Part shown: one piece after another, positions 58,621 to 64,000 of the stretch | Position numbering within the stretch: position 1 is the first letter of the stretch | Layout: the number at the start of each line of letters is the position of its first letter | Assembly (NCBI GenBank): GCA_934330725.1 | Contig: CAKRGM010000001.1 | Location: 124,001 to 188,000 of the forward strand | DNA: 64,000 nucleotides | Origin: an uncultured Lachnospiraceae bacterium | GTDB lineage: Bacteria > Bacillota > Clostridia > Lachnospirales > Lachnospiraceae | Direction: 5' to 3' | Program-made: the position numbers and the translations under genes | Notes under the pieces: model-generated | The model's input: the letters and a program-made list of their open reading frames with translations, nothing else | Database searches by the model: none | What the model was told of the DNA's origin: nothing

Positions 58621-59892
58621 ATGGAAAGGATGAAAATTAATAATATGGATTCATTGATTGATATTGGAAAGAAAGCAAAAAAGGCTTCTAGATATATGGC
58701 AAAGCTTGATATTACAACAAGAAATAATGTACTTAATGCTGTAGCACAGGCACTTAGGACTAATAAGGATTATATTGAAAAAGCTAATGAGACAGATTCA
58801 AAGAATGCACATGAGGCAGGAATGAAGCCTGCACTTATTGACAGATTAAAGCTTACTGATGCAAGGATAGATGGTATGGCTGAAGGACTTGAAAAGCTTG
58901 TTATGCTCGATGATCCAGTTGGCAGTATAACAAATATGAAAAGAACTCCAAATGGACTTATGATTGGATATAAAAAGGTTCCGCTTGGAGTTATTGCAAT
59001 AATTTATGAAGCACGTCCTAATGTGACAGCAGATGCTTTCGGGCTTACGTTTAAGTCAGGCAATGCGGTTATTCTGCGTGGCGGTAGTGATGCAATCAAT
59101 TCTAATAAGGCCATTGTCAAAGTGATAAAAGATTCACTTTCTGCATCGGGTATTGATTCTGATGTTATTGAGCTTATTGAGGATACTGACAGGGCGCTTG
59201 TAACGGAACTGCTTCATATGAATAAATATGTTGATGTTATTATTCCAAGAGGTGGTGCAGGACTTATTAAGCATGTTGTAAATAACAGTTCAGTTCCTGT
59301 TATTGAAACCGGAACGGGTAACTGCCATATTTATGTTGACGAGTATGCAAATACAGATATGGCATGTGACATTATTTATAATGCAAAAACACAGCGTATT
59401 GGTGTATGTAATGCATGTGAGTCACTTGTGGTAAATAAAAAGATAGCATCTGAATTTATACCAATGGTGGTTGACAGACTTAAGGAAAAGAATGTTGAGG
59501 TACGTGGTGATGAGCTTGCTGTAAGAATTGATAACAGAATTGTACCTGCGACAGAAGAAGACTGGGGAAAGGAATACCTCGACTATATTATTTCACTTAA
59601 GACAGTTGATACCATTGATGAGGCAATTGAACATATTAATAAATATAATACAGGACATTCTGAGGCTATAATTACCGATAATTATAATAATGCAAATAAG
59701 TTTCTTGATGAAATAGATGCTGCCTGTGTTTATGTAAATGCTTCAACACGATTTACGGATGGTTTTGAATTTGGATTTGGTGCTGAAATTGGAATCAGTA
59801 CACAGAAAATTCATGCAAGAGGACCAATGGGACTTGATGCACTTACAACGGGTAAGTATGTAATACTTGGCAACGGACAGGTGAGAGAATAA
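58621..59892 (+). CDS. proA: Gamma-glutamyl phosphate reductase
   Basis: ProA reduces gamma-glutamyl phosphate to glutamate semialdehyde with NADPH in proline synthesis. The 423-residue product has VPLGVIAIIYEARPNVT, FKSGNAVILRGGSDA, IPRGGAGLI, the catalytic cysteine in GVCNACESLVV, and the C-terminal FGFGAEIGISTQK. The start is ambiguous: ATG 58621 lacks a ribosome binding site, and ATG 58630 or 58645 lie near GGAAAGG; the difference is at most eight residues. It completes the ProB-ProA pair. Confidence 0.96.
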   Translation: MERMKINNMDSLIDIGKKAKKASRYMAKLDITTRNNVLNAVAQALRTNKDYIEKANETDSKNAHEAGMKPALIDRLKLTDARIDGMAEGLEKLVMLDDPVGSITNMKRTPNGLMIGYKKVPLGVIAIIYEARPNVTADAFGLTFKSGNAVILRGGSDAINSNKAIVKVIKDSLSASGIDSDVIELIEDTDRALVTELLHMNKYVDVIIPRGGAGLIKHVVNNSSVPVIETGTGNCHIYVDEYANTDMACDIIYNAKTQRIGVCNACESLVVNKKIASEFIPMVVDRLKEKNVEVRGDELAVRIDNRIVPATEEDWGKEYLDYIISLKTVDTIDEAIEHINKYNTGHSEAIITDNYNNANKFLDEIDAACVYVNASTRFTDGFEFGFGAEIGISTQKIHARGPMGLDALTTGKYVILGNGQVRE

Positions 59893-59923
59893 TGTTTGCT
59901 TTGAAAGGAATATTTGAGTAATA

Positions 59924-61381
59924 ATGAGTGGTACAAACGGATTAGTTGAAAATGATTTACAATCAGTTGATAATATAAATGGTATGGTTTCCGAAGAAGA
60001 AAGACAGCTTTATTACATTGAAAAATGCCGCGAGCATGTAAATGAAGTATCTGAAAAGCTCGGCAGAAAGCTGACATGCTGTACACAGACATTTGGCTGT
60101 CAGATGAATGCAAGAGATTCAGAAAAGCTGCTTGGAATTCTTACTAAGATTGGTTACGAACCGGTTGAAACGGAAGAGGCCGATATTGTACTTTACAATA
60201 CATGTACGGTCAGGGAAAATGCCAATAAACGTGTTTACGGGAGACTTGGACATTTAAATGGAATTAAAAAGAAAAATCCACATATGATTATTGCATTGTG
60301 CGGATGTATGATGCAGGAGCCGGATGTGGTTGAAAAAATCAGGAAGTCGTATCGTTTTGTAGATATTGTGTTTGGAACATTTAATGTATTTAAACTGGCA
60401 GAGCTGCTTTTTACAAGATGGAGTACAGACAGTCAGATTATTGATATATGGGATAAGACAAAGGAGATAGTTGAAGAACTTCCGACACAGAGAAAATATC
60501 CTTTCAAATCAGGTGTAAATATAATGTATGGATGTAATAATTTCTGTACTTACTGCATTGTTCCTTATGTAAGAGGAAGAGAAAAGAGCAGGGAACCAAA
60601 GGAAATTATAAGAGAAGTGGAAAGACTTGTAGCTGACGGCGTAAAAGAAGTAATGCTTCTTGGACAGAATGTTAATTCTTACGGAAAAACTCTTGAACAG
60701 CCTGTATCTTTTGCAGAGCTTCTTACCGAGGTTGAGAAGGTTGAGGGACTTGAAAGAATAAGATTTATGACACCTCATCCAAAGGATCTTTCGGATGATC
60801 TTATCGAGGTTATGAGTAAGTCAAAGAAGATATGTAATCATATCCATCTGCCATTGCAGTCAGGCAGCAGCCGTCTTTTAAAGCTTATGAACAGACGTTA
60901 TACAAAGGAACATTATCTTGAACTTGTGGACAAGATAAGAAATAAAATGCCGGATGTTTCTCTTACGACAGATATCATTGTTGGTTTTCCGGGTGAAACC
61001 GAGGAGGACTTCGAGGATACGCTTGATGTTGTAAGAAAAGCAAAGTATGACAGCGCATATACATTTATTTATTCAAAAAGGACCGGAACGCCTGCTGCCA
61101 GAATGCCGGATCAGGTGCCTGAAGATGTTGTGAAGGAGCGCTTTAACAGACTTCTTGAGACAGTTGGAGAGGTTTCTCATAAGATAAGCGCAAGATATGA
61201 AAAGACTGTACAGAAAGCGCTTGTTGAAGATATTGATTCACATGCAAAAGGATACGTAACAGGACGACTGACTAATAATATGCTTGTACATTTTGAAGGA
61301 GGAGCTGAACTTATTGGACAGATAGTTGAGGTTTATCTTGATGAATGCAAAGGATTTTATTATATGGGAAGATTGAATTAG
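59924..61381 (+). CDS. miaB: tRNA methylthiotransferase MiaB
   Basis: MiaB is a radical-SAM enzyme that adds a methylthio group to i6A37 of tRNAs. The 485-residue product has the UPF0004 domain with its three cluster cysteines (TFGCQMN, NTCTVREN, LCGCM), the radical-SAM CxxxCxxC in GCNNFCTYC, and the C-terminal TRAM domain (about 420-485). GAAAGGAA precedes the ATG by about 16 bases. mutS follows 107 bases later, the common miaB-mutS order of Clostridia. Confidence 0.96.
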   Translation: MSGTNGLVENDLQSVDNINGMVSEEERQLYYIEKCREHVNEVSEKLGRKLTCCTQTFGCQMNARDSEKLLGILTKIGYEPVETEEADIVLYNTCTVRENANKRVYGRLGHLNGIKKKNPHMIIALCGCMMQEPDVVEKIRKSYRFVDIVFGTFNVFKLAELLFTRWSTDSQIIDIWDKTKEIVEELPTQRKYPFKSGVNIMYGCNNFCTYCIVPYVRGREKSREPKEIIREVERLVADGVKEVMLLGQNVNSYGKTLEQPVSFAELLTEVEKVEGLERIRFMTPHPKDLSDDLIEVMSKSKKICNHIHLPLQSGSSRLLKLMNRRYTKEHYLELVDKIRNKMPDVSLTTDIIVGFPGETEEDFEDTLDVVRKAKYDSAYTFIYSKRTGTPAARMPDQVPEDVVKERFNRLLETVGEVSHKISARYEKTVQKALVEDIDSHAKGYVTGRLTNNMLVHFEGGAELIGQIVEVYLDECKGFYYMGRLN

Positions 61382-61488
61382 AACTACCATACGCCTGTAC
61401 AATTCAGATGGAGGGCAGTTCATTTGAATCATACAAAAATCATACTTAGATTATACTAAAATTAAATTAAAAGCAGATGGAGGAAAAA

Positions 61489-64000
61489 ATGGCACAATAT
61501 TCACCAATGATGCAGCATTATCTTAAAACAAAAGAAGAATATAAAGACTGTATTTTATTTTACAGGCTGGGAGATTTCTATGAAATGTTTTTTGATGATG
61601 CTGTAAAAGTGTCAAAGGAATTAGAACTTACATTAACCGGAAAGGATTGTGGACAGGAAGAACGTGCTCCTATGTGCGGAATTCCATTCCATGCTTCTGA
61701 AAGTTATATAAACAGGCTGGTTTCAAAGGGATATAAGGTTGCAATATGTGAACAGATGGAAGACCCGAAGCTTGCAAAGGGTATAGTAAAGCGCGAGGTA
61801 ATACGTGTTGTTACACCGGGAACAAATCTTAATACCCAGGCTCTGGATGAGTCAAAGAATAATTATCTTATGAGCATAGTATATCTGGGAGATGGGATAG
61901 GCGTTTCAATAGTTGATTTCTCAACAGGAGATTATTTTGTAACAGAACTAAAAAATGGAAGTGAACTTATAGATGAAATAAATAAGTTTGTTCCTTCTGA
62001 AATAATCACAAATGAATATTTCGCTATGAGCGGTATTGATTTATCAGCTGTTAATGATAAGCTTGGCATTGCAATGTCAACTCTTGACAGCTGGTATTTT
62101 GATGATGAGACATGTACGCATAAGCTGCTTGAACATTTCAAGCTTACATCTCTTGACGGACTTGGACTTAAGGATTATTCAGTTGGAATTATTGCAGCGG
62201 GGGCACTGCTTTCATATCTTTATGAGACACAGAAGAATTCCCTTGCACATATAACAACAATAACACCATATACAACTGGGAAATATATGCTTATTGACAG
62301 TTCGTCAAGAAGAAATCTGGAACTTGTTGAAACTTTAAGGGAAAAGCAGAAACGTGGTTCACTTCTGTGGGTGCTTGATAAGACCAAAACAGCGATGGGT
62401 GCAAGAGCACTTCGTTCTATGATTGAACAGCCGCTTATTGACAGGGATGAGATTTTAAACCGACAGGAACTGATTCAGGAGTTTAATGATAATTCAATTG
62501 ACAGGGAAGAAATACGTGAATATTTAAATCCTGTTTATGATCTTGAAAGGCTTATGACTAAAATAAGCTGTAAATCTGCCAATCCAAGGGATCTTATTGC
62601 TTTTAAAAATTCGCTTGAGATGCTGCCGTATATTAAAAATATTATTGGACATTTTAAAAGCAGTCTGTGTGTTGATTCATTAAAAGACATGGATGATTTA
62701 AATGATATTTACCAGCTTATAGAAAGCTCGATTATTGATGACCCGCCAATAACAATGCGTGAAGGCGGAATTATAAAAGAGGGATATTCAAAGGAAGCTG
62801 ATGAATTAAAAAAGGCAAAGACAGAAGGCAAGGACTGGCTTGCACAGCTTGAGGCACGGGAACGTGAAAATACCGGTATAAAGAATTTAAAGGTTAAATT
62901 TAATAAAGTATTTGGATATTATCTTGAGGTAACTAATTCATTTAAAAGTCTGGTGCCTGACAGCTGGGTAAGAAAACAGACTCTTACAAATGCAGAGCGT
63001 TATACAACAGATGAGTTAAAGAAACTTGAGGATATTATTCTTGGAGCGGAGGATAAGCTTTATACGCTGGAATATGACCTGTTTGCACAAATTCGAGAGA
63101 GCATTGCATCGCAGGTCATAAGGATACAGTCAACAGCAAAAGCTATTGCACGGATTGATGTTTTTGCAGCATTGTCGGTTGTTGCACAGCAGAATAATTA
63201 TGTGCGTCCTAAAATCAATAATAAGGGTATTATTGATATAAAGAACGGACGTCATCCGGTTGTAGAAAAGATGATAGATAATGATATGTTTGTTTCAAAT
63301 GATACATACCTTGATAATAATTCCAACAGAGTTTCAATAATAACAGGGCCTAATATGGCAGGTAAATCGACATATATGAGACAGAGTGCATTAATTGTGC
63401 TTATGGCACAAATCGGGTCATTTGTTCCTGCTGCATCAGCTGATATTGGCCTTGTTGACAGAATATTTACCAGAGTTGGAGCTTCAGATGACCTGGCATC
63501 GGGACAGTCAACATTCATGGTTGAAATGACAGAAGTAGCAAATATATTAAGAAATGCCACAGCCAAAAGTCTTTTGATTCTTGATGAGATTGGACGCGGT
63601 ACAAGTACATTTGACGGGTTGAGTATTGCCTGGGCGGTAGTTGAGTATATTGCAAACACTAAGATTCTTGGGGCAAAGACACTCTTTGCAACACATTATC
63701 ATGAACTTACTGAACTTGAAGGGACACTTGCCGGTGTTAATAATTACTGTATTGCTGTAAAAGAATGTGGCGATGATATTGTATTTTTGAGAAAAATTAT
63801 TAAAGGCGGCGCCGATAAGAGTTATGGTATTCAGGTTGCAAAACTGGCGGGAGTACCGGATGCAGTAATTGAGCGTGCAAAACAGCTTGTTAAGGATTTA
63901 AGTGATGCTGATATATCGCAGAAAGCGAAAGATATTGCACAGTACTCAAAGAAGCGGGAAAAATTAAATGATGAGTATAAAAAGGTCGATGAGCTCGAAG
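61489..64000 (+). CDS. mutS: DNA mismatch repair protein MutS (runs past the window end)
   Basis: MutS recognises mismatches and starts repair with MutL. The frame opens at ATG 61489 (GGAGGAAAAA upstream) and is still open at 64000, giving 837 residues of an expected 860-880. The mismatch-reading motif GDFYEMF is near residue 28. The connector and lever domains follow. The ATPase has Walker A GPNMAGKSTYM (near 620), the signature SDDLASGQSTFMVEM, Walker B ILDEIGRGTST and THYHEL. The 3' end and stop lie outside the window. Confidence 0.97.
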   Translation, partial: MAQYSPMMQHYLKTKEEYKDCILFYRLGDFYEMFFDDAVKVSKELELTLTGKDCGQEERAPMCGIPFHASESYINRLVSKGYKVAICEQMEDPKLAKGIVKREVIRVVTPGTNLNTQALDESKNNYLMSIVYLGDGIGVSIVDFSTGDYFVTELKNGSELIDEINKFVPSEIITNEYFAMSGIDLSAVNDKLGIAMSTLDSWYFDDETCTHKLLEHFKLTSLDGLGLKDYSVGIIAAGALLSYLYETQKNSLAHITTITPYTTGKYMLIDSSSRRNLELVETLREKQKRGSLLWVLDKTKTAMGARALRSMIEQPLIDRDEILNRQELIQEFNDNSIDREEIREYLNPVYDLERLMTKISCKSANPRDLIAFKNSLEMLPYIKNIIGHFKSSLCVDSLKDMDDLNDIYQLIESSIIDDPPITMREGGIIKEGYSKEADELKKAKTEGKDWLAQLEARERENTGIKNLKVKFNKVFGYYLEVTNSFKSLVPDSWVRKQTLTNAERYTTDELKKLEDIILGAEDKLYTLEYDLFAQIRESIASQVIRIQSTAKAIARIDVFAALSVVAQQNNYVRPKINNKGIIDIKNGRHPVVEKMIDNDMFVSNDTYLDNNSNRVSIITGPNMAGKSTYMRQSALIVLMAQIGSFVPAASADIGLVDRIFTRVGASDDLASGQSTFMVEMTEVANILRNATAKSLLILDEIGRGTSTFDGLSIAWAVVEYIANTKILGAKTLFATHYHELTELEGTLAGVNNYCIAVKECGDDIVFLRKIIKGGADKSYGIQVAKLAGVPDAVIERAKQLVKDLSDADISQKAKDIAQYSKKREKLNDEYKKVDELE

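Noticed and set aside
1..64000. CRISPR arrays, tRNA or rRNA genes, insertion sequences, prophage and restriction systems
   Set aside because: I looked for repeat-spacer patterns, tRNA-like cloverleaf ends, transposase-like frames and terminal repeats and saw none that I could support.

Overview
The window is 64 kb of low-GC DNA that reads as the chromosome of a spore-forming Clostridia bacterium, most likely a member of the Lachnospiraceae. The reasons are the AT-rich codon use, strong GGAGG-type ribosome binding sites, Firmicutes-type gene clusters, and sporulation genes (spoIVA, ytfJ/gerW, yqfC, yqfD, a BofC C-terminal-domain gene). I cannot name the species from sequence alone. Every gene I can support lies on the + strand. 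I see no tRNA, rRNA, CRISPR array, prophage or insertion sequence. Layout: (1) 1-8.8 kb holds the end of an unidentified gene, ruvA-ruvB, zapA, a long U32 peptidase, a SEDS-family ftsW/rodA, a transpeptidase PBP and a soluble lytic transglycosylase, covering recombination, division and wall synthesis. (2) 8.9-19.3 kb holds a diaminopimelate decarboxylase-type gene, two unrecognised genes, a ytfI-like/ytfJ pair, rpmB, the yloU-fakA pair, yqeY, recG and a small conserved protein. (3) 19.3-26.9 kb holds spoIVA, apt, deoD, a membrane-anchored MutS-like ATPase and alaS. (4) 26.9-28.7 kb is a small accessory island: a broken HipA-like kinase gene plus an intact DUF3037 gene, bracketed by two related terminators in inverted orientation. 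(5) 28.7-37.7 kb holds rpsU, yqfC-yqfD-phoH, ybeY, a DUF3048 lipoprotein-like gene, cdd, a BofC-like gene preceded by an unusual series of hairpins, and two FAD-dependent oxidoreductases. (6) 37.7-55.5 kb is a complete Gram-positive type IV pilus locus: pilB, pilT, pilC, major pilin, pilD, a pilM-pilN fusion, a long pilO, three canonical minor prepilins, a large PilX-like protein and a 1418-residue DUF5057-type surface protein. (7) 55.6-64 kb holds proB, an unrecognised gene, ynzC, a 5-formyl-THF cyclo-ligase, proA, miaB and mutS, which runs off the window. The pilus locus appears to be expressed from at least two promoters (before pilB and before pilC), with a terminator-like hairpin between pilO and the minor-pilin genes that could set the ratio of machinery to minor pilins. 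The points most worth checking are the spoIVA control region, where a probable sigma-E promoter sits inside a terminator whose 3' arm is the spoIVA ribosome binding site; the giant DUF5057 protein and PilX-like protein that close the pilus operon; the tandem hairpin array at 33977-34211; and the terminator-flanked, decaying HipA-like/DUF3037 island.
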